Source: Acetomicrobium flavidum
GTDB lineage: Bacteria; Synergistota; Synergistia; Synergistales; Acetomicrobiaceae
DNA: 64,000 nucleotides
Direction of reading: 5' to 3'
NCBI RefSeq assembly: GCF_900129645.1
Contig: NZ_FSQZ01000001.1
Location: forward strand, 1,116,001 to 1,180,000
Within the stretch, counting starts at the first letter, position 1. The number at the start of each line of letters is the position of its first letter. This document shows, piece by piece, positions 25,719 to 33,770 of this stretch. A model generated the notes under the pieces. That model had not been told where the DNA came from. It made no database searches and saw only the letters and a list, made by a program, of their open reading frames with translations. Both the position numbers and the translations under genes were made by a program.

Positions 25719-26180
25719 ATGCAGAAAAAATACAGGATAATCGTGAATGGCAGGGTATATGAAGTGGAAGTAGAAGAGCTTGGAGCATCGATGGCGCCAA
25801 ATTATCCTCAAGCTTCACCGGCTCCCGCACCCGTTGCTGCAGTTCCTTCTCAGCCGGTCGCAGCTGCTCCAATGCCGGTACCTGTGGCTGCGGCCCCGGC
25901 TCCGAGCGTACAGCCGAGTGCTCCTGCCCCTAAACCGTCACCTGCTGCTCCTACACCTCCCGCAGGAGGCACCTTGATCTCAGCGCCCATGCCAGGGAAA
26001 ATCTTAAAGGTCTTCGTGCAGCCGGGCATGCAGGTTAAGAAAGGGTTTAATATGCTCGTGTTGGAGGCCATGAAGATGGAAAACGAGATATTGGCCCCCT
26101 CCGACGGCGTGATCAAGGAGGTAAGAGTCAAAGAAGGTGACAATGTCAATACCGGCGATCCTATGGTAGTGCTGGGTTAG
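25719..26180 (+). CDS. mmdC: Methylmalonyl-CoA decarboxylase gamma subunit (biotin carrier)
   Basis: Biotin carboxyl carrier of 153 aa. A short N-terminal domain (1-25) is followed by a long flexible Ala/Pro-rich linker (about residues 26-82) and a C-terminal biotinyl domain (84-153) with EAMKMEN, in which Lys119 is biotinylated. The linker lets biotin swing between MmdA and MmdB. AGGGGGAAG precedes the ATG. Confidence 0.94.
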   Translation: MQKKYRIIVNGRVYEVEVEELGASMAPNYPQASPAPAPVAAVPSQPVAAAPMPVPVAAAPAPSVQPSAPAPKPSPAAPTPPAGGTLISAPMPGKILKVFVQPGMQVKKGFNMLVLEAMKMENEILAPSDGVIKEVRVKEGDNVNTGDPMVVLG

Positions 26181-26206
26181 CCCTTTTAAGGGGGGGTCAA
26201 TAAAAG

Positions 26207-27328
26207 ATGGAAGTATATTTAAAGGCGTTATTAGGCATCTTCAACCAATCCGGCTTTGTGGGGTTAACGTGGGGAAACGTCATAATGATCGGCGTTTCGG
26301 CGATCTTGCTCTATCTTGCCATAGGCAAGGACTTTGAACCGCTCTTGCTGGTCCCGATATCGATCGGATGTTTGCTGGCAAATTTGCCGCTGTCAGGCAT
26401 TACCAGCGAAGGTGGATTTTTAAGGTACACTTCTTTTGGCATTGAGCACGAGATATTTCCGATAATAATATTCATGGGTATAGGTGCCCTCACGGATTTT
26501 GGTCCCCTCATTGCAAATCCCGTGACGTTTTTGCTTGGCGCTGCTGCTCAGTTGGGCGTCTTTATCGCGCTGCTTGGAGCCGTGGCTTTGGGCTTTACGG
26601 TCAAAGAGGCAGCGCCCATAGGCATCATCGGCGGAGCGGATGGCCCTACCACGATCTATGTGGCCGCCAAATTGGCTCCACATTTGCTGGGGGCCTGTGC
26701 GGTTGCCGCTTACAGCTATATGTCCTTGGTTCCTATAATACAGCCGCCCGTGATTCGCTTGCTCACCACCAAGAAGGACAGGTGCATCAGGATGGAGCAG
26801 CTTAGGCCTGTATCCAAGCGCGAGCGCATATTGTTTCCCTTGATCACGACAATCATAGCTGGCCTGATTCTTCCCGCATCGGTTCCGCTCATAGGCATGT
26901 TGATGTTCGGCAACCTGCTCAGGGAATGTGGCGTCACCGACAGGCTGTCCTTAGCCGCCCAAAACGAGATCCTTAACGCTACCACCATCTTTTTGGGGAT
27001 TAGCGTGGGAGCCACTATGGAAGCGGCAGTATTTCTGACGCCTGCCACCATAAAGATAATTCTCTTGGGGTTGGTAGCATTCGCATCCAGTACGGCCGGC
27101 GGTGTGTTGTTCGGACAGATAATGAAGGTGCTGTCCGGCGGGAAGATAAACCCCATGATAGGAGCTGCAGGGGTTTCAGCTGTTCCCATGGCAGCCAGGG
27201 TCGTTCAGCGAATTTCCCAGAAAGAAGACCCGGGCAACTTCTTGTTGATGCATGCCATGGGGCCTAACGTAGCAGGAGTAATAGGCACAGCTGTGGCTGC
27301 CGGAGTCATGATTACGCTGCTTTCTTAA
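26207..27328 (+). CDS. mmdB: Na+-translocating methylmalonyl-CoA decarboxylase beta subunit
   Basis: Integral membrane carboxybiotin decarboxylase of 373 aa that couples CO2 release to Na+ export. About nine membrane segments are visible. Conserved family sequences include GIEHEIFPIIIFMGIGALTDFGPLIANP, the Asp-bearing GIIGGADGPTTIYV loop (implicated in Na+ and carboxybiotin handling), and the C-terminal GAAGVSAVPMAARVVQ and GPNVAGVIGTAVAAG. AAGGGGGG precedes the ATG. A strong terminator follows, closing the operon. Confidence 0.95.
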   Translation: MEVYLKALLGIFNQSGFVGLTWGNVIMIGVSAILLYLAIGKDFEPLLLVPISIGCLLANLPLSGITSEGGFLRYTSFGIEHEIFPIIIFMGIGALTDFGPLIANPVTFLLGAAAQLGVFIALLGAVALGFTVKEAAPIGIIGGADGPTTIYVAAKLAPHLLGACAVAAYSYMSLVPIIQPPVIRLLTTKKDRCIRMEQLRPVSKRERILFPLITTIIAGLILPASVPLIGMLMFGNLLRECGVTDRLSLAAQNEILNATTIFLGISVGATMEAAVFLTPATIKIILLGLVAFASSTAGGVLFGQIMKVLSGGKINPMIGAAGVSAVPMAARVVQRISQKEDPGNFLLMHAMGPNVAGVIGTAVAAGVMITLLS

Positions 27329-27371
27329 AATTTAATACTTATTTAGAAAGCTGATCGCACAGTAAATTATC

Positions 27372-27410
27372 AAAAACACCCGGAAAGGCCGTTTCTTTCC
27401 GGGTGTTTTT
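27372..27410 (+). terminator. Terminator of the propionate operon
   Basis: A 16-bp stem (27372-27387 with 27395-27410; core CACCCGGAAAG/CTTTCCGGGTG) has a 7-nt loop and ends in TTTTT. It lies 43 nt after mmdB and before fumA. Confidence 0.9.
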
Positions 27411-27428
27411 AAAAGGGAGAGTTGACTT

Positions 27429-28274
27429 TTGAGAAGGATAAGCTCTAAGGAGGTTGCCGAGTTAGTAAAGAGGCTTTCGATCGAAGCAAACCTTTATGCC
27501 CCCATTGACCTTGAGGAAAGCCTGCGGGGTGCTGAGGCCTTGGAAGCTTCGCCCTACGGGTTGGCCGTCTTGCAAGATTTGCTTGAAAACATCAAACTGG
27601 CGCAAGATGAAAAGATGCCCTTATGCCAGGACTGCGGCATGGCTGTGGTATTTGTGGATTGGGGACAGGAGGCAGTTTTGGTAGACGGCAGCCTGCAGGA
27701 ATCGATCGATGAAGGGGTGAGCAGGGCATACGTAGAGGGTTATCTTAGGAAGTCCGTCGTGAACGATCCCTTGTATGATAGAAAAAACACGGGTGATAAC
27801 ACGCCTGCAATAGTACACCTCAGGCTGGTTCAGGGAAGCGAAGTCGAAATTACGGTTGTTCCTAAGGGCATGGGAAGCGAAAACGCCTCTGCATTGGCTA
27901 TGCTATCTCCCGCTGATGGGGAAGAGGGGGTGGTCAACTTCGTAACAAGCGTCATAGCCCAAAAGGGACAAAATGCCTGCCCCCCGCTTATCATAGGAGT
28001 GGGCATAGGCGGCAATTTCGAAAGTGCTCCCCTTTTGGCAAAAAGGTCTTTGCTTCGGCCGATTGGGAGCAGAAACGAAGATCCCCGTTACGCAAGACTG
28101 GAAGAAAGGCTCCTTGGGGAAGTTAACGGCTTGGGCCTGGGGCCCGGAGGATATGGAGGAAAAATAACGGCCCTTGACGTCCACGTCGAATATATGCCGA
28201 CCCATATCGCAGGTTTGCCTGTGGCCGTGAACGTTTCATGCAACGCCTTGCGACACGCAGTCGGTCGCCTGTAA
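27429..28274 (+). CDS. fumA: Fumarate hydratase class I, alpha subunit
   Basis: Subunit of 281 aa carrying the [4Fe-4S] cluster of the two-subunit fumarase or tartrate dehydratase family. The cluster cysteines are visible in PLCQDCGMAVVF, QKGQNACPPLIIGVGIGG and NVSCNALRH. The start is TTG with GGGAGAG upstream. Fumarase links malate and fumarate to the succinate branch and so fits beside the methylmalonyl-CoA operon. L(+)-tartrate dehydratase is the alternative, disfavoured by context. Confidence 0.92.
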   Translation: MRRISSKEVAELVKRLSIEANLYAPIDLEESLRGAEALEASPYGLAVLQDLLENIKLAQDEKMPLCQDCGMAVVFVDWGQEAVLVDGSLQESIDEGVSRAYVEGYLRKSVVNDPLYDRKNTGDNTPAIVHLRLVQGSEVEITVVPKGMGSENASALAMLSPADGEEGVVNFVTSVIAQKGQNACPPLIIGVGIGGNFESAPLLAKRSLLRPIGSRNEDPRYARLEERLLGEVNGLGLGPGGYGGKITALDVHVEYMPTHIAGLPVAVNVSCNALRHAVGRL

Positions 28275-28290
28275 GGACGGTGTGTACACG

Positions 28291-28860
28291 ATGGAAGCAA
28301 AAAGGATCCAAACCCCTCTGAGAGATGACGTCTTAAGGCATTTACGAATGGGAGAAAGGGTGTTTTTGTCGGGCTATATTTACACCGCTCGCGACGCTGC
28401 CCACAAAAGGATGACGGAAGCCTTGCGCAGCGGCGAAGGACTTCCCATCGACATCAAGGGTCAGGTCATCTACTACGCAGGCCCTGCCCCAGCTAAGCCC
28501 GGGACCCCGATAGGTTCAATAGGGCCTACGACAAGCGGGCGTATGGACAGGTACACACCGACGTTGCTTAGCATGGGCCTGAAGGGCATGATCGGCAAGG
28601 GAAAGAGAAGCCAAGAGGTGATAGCTGCGATAAAGGCCAACAAGGCCGTGTATTTCGGCGCCACGGGAGGAGCTGCGGTCCTTCTTGCCAAAAGGGTAAA
28701 GGCCTCCAGAGCCGTTGCTTACAAAGACCTGGGGCCTGAGGCGATTTACGAGTTGCTGGTGGAGGACTTCCCCCTCATAGTGGTGATCGATTGCGAGGGC
28801 AACGACTTGTACTCCATTGGGCCCAAAAGGTGGTTTTCCGCGGGAGGCGAGGATGTTTAG
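28291..28860 (+). CDS. fumB: Fumarate hydratase class I, beta subunit
   Basis: Small subunit (about 189 aa) of the same enzyme. Recognisable sequences are LSGYIYTARDAAHKRM, YYAGPAPAKPGTPIGSIGPTTSGRMDRYTPTLL, IGKGKRSQEV and YFGATGGAAVLLAKRVK. ATG 28291 is preferred, with GTG 28282 as an alternative; AAGGACGG lies upstream of both. The last codons overlap the start of a truncated plsY frame. Confidence 0.92.
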   Translation: MEAKRIQTPLRDDVLRHLRMGERVFLSGYIYTARDAAHKRMTEALRSGEGLPIDIKGQVIYYAGPAPAKPGTPIGSIGPTTSGRMDRYTPTLLSMGLKGMIGKGKRSQEVIAAIKANKAVYFGATGGAAVLLAKRVKASRAVAYKDLGPEAIYELLVEDFPLIVVIDCEGNDLYSIGPKRWFSAGGEDV

Positions 28861-28957
28861 GCCTGCGATTGTCTTGATCTCGTGTTATCTCATAGGTTCC
28901 GTTCCCTTTAAAAGGCGCCGCACCTTTGAAGGAATGCGGCGCCTGAAGTCTTGCTGA
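28853..28957 (+). pseudogene. plsY: Truncated plsY (acyl-phosphate:glycerol-3-phosphate acyltransferase) remnant
   Basis: A 34-codon frame opens with an ATG inside the end of fumB, preceded by an excellent GGGAGG site (28842-28847). Its first 19 residues, MFRPAIVLISCYLIGSVPF, match the N-terminal membrane helix and the YLIGSVPF signature of PlsY. The next residues (KRRRTFEGMRRLKSC) are unlike PlsY and are encoded by the terminator hairpin of the opposing gene. Everything after the first helix (about 180 residues) is missing, so this is a 5' stump left by a deletion. It could still yield a short membrane peptide. Confidence 0.72.
28913..28944 (-). terminator. Terminator of the minus-strand aminotransferase/PanB/unknown-enzyme genes
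   Basis: Perfect 10-bp arms AGGCGCCGCA (28913-28922) and TGCGGCGCCT (28935-28944) are followed, on the minus strand, by TTTT. They lie 15 nt after the stop of the 420-aa gene. Confidence 0.8.
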
Positions 28958-28958
28958 A

Positions 28959-30221
28959 TTACCTCGAGTGCAATCCCGTTGCGGCTACGAAGGAAAATCC
29001 TCTCTTGGTGAGCTCTTCGGCCGTGCGGTTCAGGGCGATGTGCTTGTAGATGTAGTTTTGCTCCAACTTTTCGAGGTCTCCGGCCTCCTCAACCTCGGCC
29101 TTGGCCCTGAAGTAGTCGAGTATGTCGGAAGGATGGTCCAGTTTGACCTCGTCTTCCGGGTCGCCTCCCTCGTGTTTTGCCGAGATGTTGGGTATGCCGT
29201 GTTCTACTGCCAAAAGCAGGTCGTCTCTTCGGCAGTAAGGCTGTATTACTATGCTCTTGTAGGCCTCCGTTATGTGGTGCTCTATCCTGACCTTATCTTC
29301 CAGCCCCAAGTCCCTGCGCATCTGCGCCATGGCAAGGAGTGTCTTGGCATTTACCGAGTTGGACACGTTTATCCCTGACAGCGCCGTAGAGCCGTCCTCG
29401 CGGGCAAGCATCTTGGCCAGGGCAAATATTATAAAGAGATAGTAAAGGTTATCGGTGCCCATGAAGACCGATATCTTAAACTTGATGTCGACCCCAAGCC
29501 GGTAGAGCATCATCCCCGCAAGGACCGAGCCGGGGTTGACGTTTAAGACCTCACGCACGCCGTAGTTGGTAGCGTAATATAGGTATTCGTCCACCCATTG
29601 AACAGGATGATCGTTGGGCTGTCCGACGCCCGTGAAATATCCCGTGAGCGTCTGCGGTCCTCCCAGGTGAATGTTCGATCCGTCGGTTCCCTTGGTATCT
29701 AACGTCTCGACCCAGCTTGCGCCGGCGATCTGAGTGGCGGCCGCGACGGCCATGATGTCGCCGTTATCGTGCTCCTGCTCCTTCATGTTCCTTACCCTTA
29801 TGTAGCGTCCGGGCATGAGCTCGCGCTTCTCTATGGCCCTTTTTGCCTCGCTTATGAACCAGGGGAAGTATTGAAGGGCGCTGATCTCAAGGGTGACGGC
29901 AGTTGACTCGTCGAACTGCATCGATGAGGCCTTTTCGCCCAACACCTTTGCCCGAAACTCGCTTAGAGATACGAAGGCCCTGCGGTCTTTTTGTTCCATC
30001 AACCATTCCAGGTCCTTTAGGTAGGGCGAGTTGATCCTGCTCAAGCGCTGGAGCAAATTCGGCACCTTTCTTGCCTCGCAGGCCCTTTCGTTTATCTCAG
30101 AAGGGGATCCATACTTCTTGATGACGTTAGATATGTCCCTTACCAGCTTGCTGTTTGGGTCAGCGAGGTAGCAGTTTAAGCTCCTTAAAGCCTCCTCACA
30201 AAAAATTCCTCCGCAACTCAT
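28959..30221 (-). CDS. Unrecognised 420-aa cytosolic enzyme, linked to panB
   Basis: I do not recognise this family. The protein has no signal peptide or membrane helix. An N-terminal helical part (about residues 1-105) with several Arg/Lys-rich helices is followed by a region that looks like an alpha/beta barrel: MPGRYIRVRNMKEQEHDNGDI, then ASWVETLDTKGTDGSNIHLGG, GVREVLNVNPGSVLAGMMLYRLG, and KVRIEHHITEAYKSIVIQPYCRRDDLL, ending in GIPNISAKHEGGDPEDEV. The pattern of charged and Gly-rich strand ends is reminiscent of cobalamin-dependent aminomutase barrels, but this is weak. It starts 14 nt after panB and has GGAGG-type signal upstream, so it is expressed with panB and probably acts on a related keto-acid or amino-acid metabolite. 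Confidence 0.9.
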   Translation of the reverse strand: MSCGGIFCEEALRSLNCYLADPNSKLVRDISNVIKKYGSPSEINERACEARKVPNLLQRLSRINSPYLKDLEWLMEQKDRRAFVSLSEFRAKVLGEKASSMQFDESTAVTLEISALQYFPWFISEAKRAIEKRELMPGRYIRVRNMKEQEHDNGDIMAVAAATQIAGASWVETLDTKGTDGSNIHLGGPQTLTGYFTGVGQPNDHPVQWVDEYLYYATNYGVREVLNVNPGSVLAGMMLYRLGVDIKFKISVFMGTDNLYYLFIIFALAKMLAREDGSTALSGINVSNSVNAKTLLAMAQMRRDLGLEDKVRIEHHITEAYKSIVIQPYCRRDDLLLAVEHGIPNISAKHEGGDPEDEVKLDHPSDILDYFRAKAEVEEAGDLEKLEQNYIYKHIALNRTAEELTKRGFSFVAATGLHSR

Positions 30222-30235
30222 GGCTTTAACCCTCC

Positions 30236-31093
30236 TTACCTTCTCTTCAACTCTTCAAGCATCTTCTGATATTCCTCGGCCGTCTCGGGCAGTATGTGGT
30301 AGCAGTGCTGATCCTCCGGGAATTTGCCCTTCTTTACGTCCTCTATGAAGGCCTTGAAGGCGTTTGTCTCAACTTCCGCGACGTTTGCGTACTTCTTTAC
30401 GAACTTGGGAGTGAAGGCCTGAAACAAACCTAACATATCTCCGCATATGAGAAGCTGTCCGTCGCAGGGAGCTCCCGCTCCTATGGAGTAAACGGGTATG
30501 GAAAGGTCCTTGGCTATGAATTCGGTCAGCTCCGGCGGCACCGCCTCAAGAAGTAGGGCGAAGGCCCCAGCTTCCTCTATGGCTCGGGCGTCCATTATTA
30601 GGTCTCTGGCGCTTTTGGGGTCCCTGCCCTGGGCCTTGAATCCCCCAAGGACACCTGAGCTTTGAGGGGTTAAGCCTATATGTCCCATGACCAAGATCCC
30701 TGCGTCGGCAATGGCCTTTATCCTCGTAATGACCCTTCTTCCGCCTTCGAGCTTAACGGCGTCCATGTCGGCTTCCTTCAAAAACCTTCCGGCGTTATAC
30801 ACGGCGTCCTCGTCGGATATCTGGTATGACATGAAGGGCATATCCCCTATGCAAAATGTATTGGGTGCGCCCCTTCGCACTGCCTTGCAGCAGGTGATGC
30901 ATTCCTCCATCGTCACGGGCACGGTTCCCTTGTAGCCCAGCAATACCATCCCCAAGCTGTCTCCTACCAAGATCATGTCCATCCCTGCCTGCTCGGCAAA
31001 GGATGCCGTGGGAAAGTCGTAAGCAGTTATCCATGCGGCAGGTTCGCCCTTTTCCTTCATCCTCATAAAGTCCAAACGTGATTTCTTTGACAT
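30236..31093 (-). CDS. panB: 3-methyl-2-oxobutanoate hydroxymethyltransferase (PanB)
   Basis: TIM-barrel enzyme of 285 aa that makes ketopantoate from 2-oxoisovalerate and methylene-THF. Conserved stretches are AWITAYDFPTASFAEQAGMDMILVGDSLGMVLLGY, VKLEGG, GHIGLTPQSSGVLGGFKAQGR and YSIGAGAPCDGQLLICGDMLGLF, including the metal-binding Asp and Glu positions. GAGGAGGAGAAGG precedes the ATG. No panC or panD is nearby; its partner is an unknown enzyme, so a role other than pantothenate synthesis is possible. Confidence 0.9.
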   Translation of the reverse strand: MSKKSRLDFMRMKEKGEPAAWITAYDFPTASFAEQAGMDMILVGDSLGMVLLGYKGTVPVTMEECITCCKAVRRGAPNTFCIGDMPFMSYQISDEDAVYNAGRFLKEADMDAVKLEGGRRVITRIKAIADAGILVMGHIGLTPQSSGVLGGFKAQGRDPKSARDLIMDARAIEEAGAFALLLEAVPPELTEFIAKDLSIPVYSIGAGAPCDGQLLICGDMLGLFQAFTPKFVKKYANVAEVETNAFKAFIEDVKKGKFPEDQHCYHILPETAEEYQKMLEELKRR

Positions 31094-31159
31094 AACCCTT
31101 CTCCTCCTCTATTAATTAAAATTATCCGGACGGGAGGCCTTCTCCCGCCCGGATTGCAG

Positions 31160-32260
31160 TTAATGCCTGATCTCGAACTTGCCTTCCAAGGCCTTGAGCC
31201 TTTCGACTATGCCGCCGTATTCAAGTTCCCCGTAGGGCAGCATGGCGTTTCCGTAAAATCCTTGCCTGCGCAGCTCTATCGCCTTTTTTGAGGCTATCTC
31301 CCTCACGTAATCCCAGAAGGGATGGTCAAAGGCGTCGGCCTCCTCGGACAGCTTGCCATCCTTTACGCAGTAGGCGGTGCAGCTTACGATTGGCGGACCG
31401 TCGAAGAAGGACACGGAGCTGTTTCGCTTGACGGGCATGAGAGGCCCTTGGTGGCTTCCCCTCATAAATCCGCCCACGTAGGGAACGAGAGCGTAGGGCT
31501 CAAGTATCTCTCCCGTGGCGGGAAAACTGCCCTGTGCCCTGACTAGAAGTATTGGATCGTCTTTTCCCACGTATTTGCCCGCTATGTTGTGAAGCCTTGT
31601 AGTGCTGGCGACGGCCGCTATTTCCCCGGTCGTCCTGGAGTAGACGGCTTTTATCACGTAGCGCTCAGGATCTCGAAGCAGCGCCGCGATGTCGTAGAGC
31701 TCCTCAGGAGCGAAGAGAGCTATTACTTTGTCGCCCTCGGTATATGCGACGTCCATGATCTCAAACTTAAACCCCTTGAACATGTTCGGCGAAAGAAGCA
31801 GCCCGCTGCAGTACATGGGATCGCAAAAGGCAAGGTAAAGCGGCAGGTTGAATGCACCGGGATCGGTCTTATCGGCGGCAAAAAGCAGGAAAGGCTCGCT
31901 TTTTCTTTCCTCGAACTCCATCTCGGCGATGCCGGGCCCAAGCCCCCTTATGTTGCCGGAGAAGGCGTCCTTTAGCAGGTCCTGTCCCGCACCATAGAGG
32001 CCCTCTTTCTTTGCCACGTCGGCGGCAGCCTTGAAGGCGTCCCAGGCTATCTGGTGGATGAGTGGGTTGTCCGTGCCGTGAGTGTGGGTCATCAATATGG
32101 CGATGTCGTCTCCCGTGTAGGAAAGGCGGAAATCGATGAAATCGCTGCCCAGATGAGGCTGAAGAGACCTTTCCACTTCCTTGAGCAGCGAAGCACTGGG
32201 GCGAATGTGCCCTCCAATGCTTCCTATGTCGGCCTTGATCGCTGTTAGGGTTACTCTCAA
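31160..32260 (-). CDS. fbp: Fructose 1,6-bisphosphate aldolase/phosphatase (archaeal type, class V)
   Basis: Bifunctional gluconeogenic enzyme of 366 aa. The N-terminus LRVTLTAIKADIGSIGGHIRPS and the metal-binding segments GDDIAILMTHTHGTDNPLIHQIAW, FLLFAADKTDPGAFNLPLY, VGGFMRGSHQGPLMPV and FDHPFWDYVREIASKKA are diagnostic. The start is the TTG at 32258-32260, directly after AGGGGGAGA; the upstream ATG would add 17 unlikely residues. The enzyme is typical of archaea and deep-branching thermophilic bacteria and lets the cell make fructose-6-phosphate from triose phosphates without separate aldolase and FBPase. Confidence 0.93.
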   Translation of the reverse strand: MRVTLTAIKADIGSIGGHIRPSASLLKEVERSLQPHLGSDFIDFRLSYTGDDIAILMTHTHGTDNPLIHQIAWDAFKAAADVAKKEGLYGAGQDLLKDAFSGNIRGLGPGIAEMEFEERKSEPFLLFAADKTDPGAFNLPLYLAFCDPMYCSGLLLSPNMFKGFKFEIMDVAYTEGDKVIALFAPEELYDIAALLRDPERYVIKAVYSRTTGEIAAVASTTRLHNIAGKYVGKDDPILLVRAQGSFPATGEILEPYALVPYVGGFMRGSHQGPLMPVKRNSSVSFFDGPPIVSCTAYCVKDGKLSEEADAFDHPFWDYVREIASKKAIELRRQGFYGNAMLPYGELEYGGIVERLKALEGKFEIRH

Positions 32261-32410
32261 TGTGCTCTCCCCCTTTTCGATTTTGTGATCAAGACGCAAA
32301 GCTAAGGTCATGCGAAAGCTTTACGCAATCATTCTATACTAAATTGCGCAAATCTTGAAGGCAGTTTAAAGGCAAGGTTCACTGAAACCGATAGGGCAAG
32401 CTAAATAGCT

Positions 32411-33634
32411 TTAATATTCACATTTTGCCCTGTATTTCTCCAAAGCCCTGCCCAGCCGCAGTCCGGCCTCGCGCGCGATCTCGGGCGGCGTCTTCGCAAA
32501 GGACAGCCGAAGGGTCGAGCTGTCCGCGCTTGTAGTGTTGGGGAAAAAGGCAGCCCCCGGAACGACGCCTACATGTTCTTCAAGCACCGCATATTTGGCA
32601 AAGTCGAAGCAGTCCTTCAGCCACGGCACACGGGCCCATATGAAAAACCCTCCCATGGGAAGGTCGTAGGTCATGCCCTGAGGTACTGCGTTATCCGCCA
32701 GGGAGGCGTCCAGGGCGTTTCTTCTTGCCACGTAGGTTTCCCTCAAATGCGCAAGGTGAGCCTTCATGTCAAGGGATGAAAGCAGCTCGAAAACTGCTCT
32801 TTGCAGGAATGCCGGAAGGGACAGCTTCGTTGCAAGCACAAGTTCTCCCATTTGAGATGCGATCTTTGATGGCACGACCATGAAGCCGCACCTTATGCCG
32901 GGCGCTATTATCTTTGAAAAGCTGCCCAGGTAAATGACCATGTCCTCGTCTTGGGCCATCTTTATGTAGCTTCCTTCGTGATTTCCTTCGTATCTCAGGT
33001 ATCTGTAGGGGTCGTCTTCTATGATCAAAAAGCCGTATCGGCGAGCCAGCTCCAATATTTGTCTCTTTCGTTCATCGCAAGTTACGCACCCCGACGGGTT
33101 TTGAAAGTTGACTATGGTGTAAAACATCTTGACCCTGCCTTTGGAAAGGACTTTTTCCATCTCCTCGACAATAGGGCCGTCCTTGTCCACGGGAACGCTT
33201 GCGAAGTTTGCGCCCTCCTTGCCGAAGGCAAGAAGGGCCTCCGGATAGGTGGGATTTTCGACCAGCACGGTGTCGCCCGGCTCTACAAAGGCCTCGGAAA
33301 CCAGGTTAAGCCCGTCCTGCGACCCGTTGGTCATTATCACATTTTCCCCGCCGTAGCTTTGCGGCAAAAGTTCGTCTTCCTTCATCCATTCGGCTATCCA
33401 CTCCCTAAGCTCCGTTATGCCCGTGGAAAGGGGATAGTAGCTGAGGATTCCGGGGTCCCTCAAAGCTTTTTCGATACTTTCCCTCAGAAGGTCCACCGGA
33501 TATACGTCGCTTGAGGGCTCTCCCGCCGTCAGCGAGATTGCGTTGTGTTTCTTTACGAGTATCATCATCTCCGTGATGGCAGAAGGTTTGATCCTCTCCG
33601 TCACTCTTTTGCCAAGCAATGACCTGATGTCCAA
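32411..33634 (-). CDS. PLP-dependent class I aminotransferase (2-aminoadipate/aromatic type)
   Basis: Aminotransferase of 407 aa with PLP fold type I. The N-terminal sequence ISLTAGEPSSDVYP, the YYPLSTGITELREWIA region, TNGSQDGLNLVSEAF, NFQNPSGCVT, DDPYRYLRYEG and the Schiff-base lysine in GSFSKIIAPGIRCGF (about residues 240-254), plus LRLSFA near the C-terminus, match the LysN/MocR-like aminotransferase subgroup. It probably starts the degradation of amino acids in a fermenter. The specific substrate is not decided. Confidence 0.9.
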   Translation of the reverse strand: MDIRSLLGKRVTERIKPSAITEMMILVKKHNAISLTAGEPSSDVYPVDLLRESIEKALRDPGILSYYPLSTGITELREWIAEWMKEDELLPQSYGGENVIMTNGSQDGLNLVSEAFVEPGDTVLVENPTYPEALLAFGKEGANFASVPVDKDGPIVEEMEKVLSKGRVKMFYTIVNFQNPSGCVTCDERKRQILELARRYGFLIIEDDPYRYLRYEGNHEGSYIKMAQDEDMVIYLGSFSKIIAPGIRCGFMVVPSKIASQMGELVLATKLSLPAFLQRAVFELLSSLDMKAHLAHLRETYVARRNALDASLADNAVPQGMTYDLPMGGFFIWARVPWLKDCFDFAKYAVLEEHVGVVPGAAFFPNTTSADSSTLRLSFAKTPPEIAREAGLRLGRALEKYRAKCEY

Positions 33635-33770
33635 TTCGCCTCACTCCTTCGTGTAAAATTGCCGCCGGCATACGCTTTATCGGCCAATTTCGACGTAAGT
33701 TGAACTGCGGATTACGTCATATAAATATTAAAATAAAATTACGGAAAAAGATAGAAAGAAAGGAGCAACG

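Noticed and set aside
28959-30221. Assignment as lysine or ornithine aminomutase
   Set aside because: The resemblance is limited to general barrel-like glycine and acidic positions. The cobalamin-binding DxHxxG motif and the PLP lysine context are not seen.
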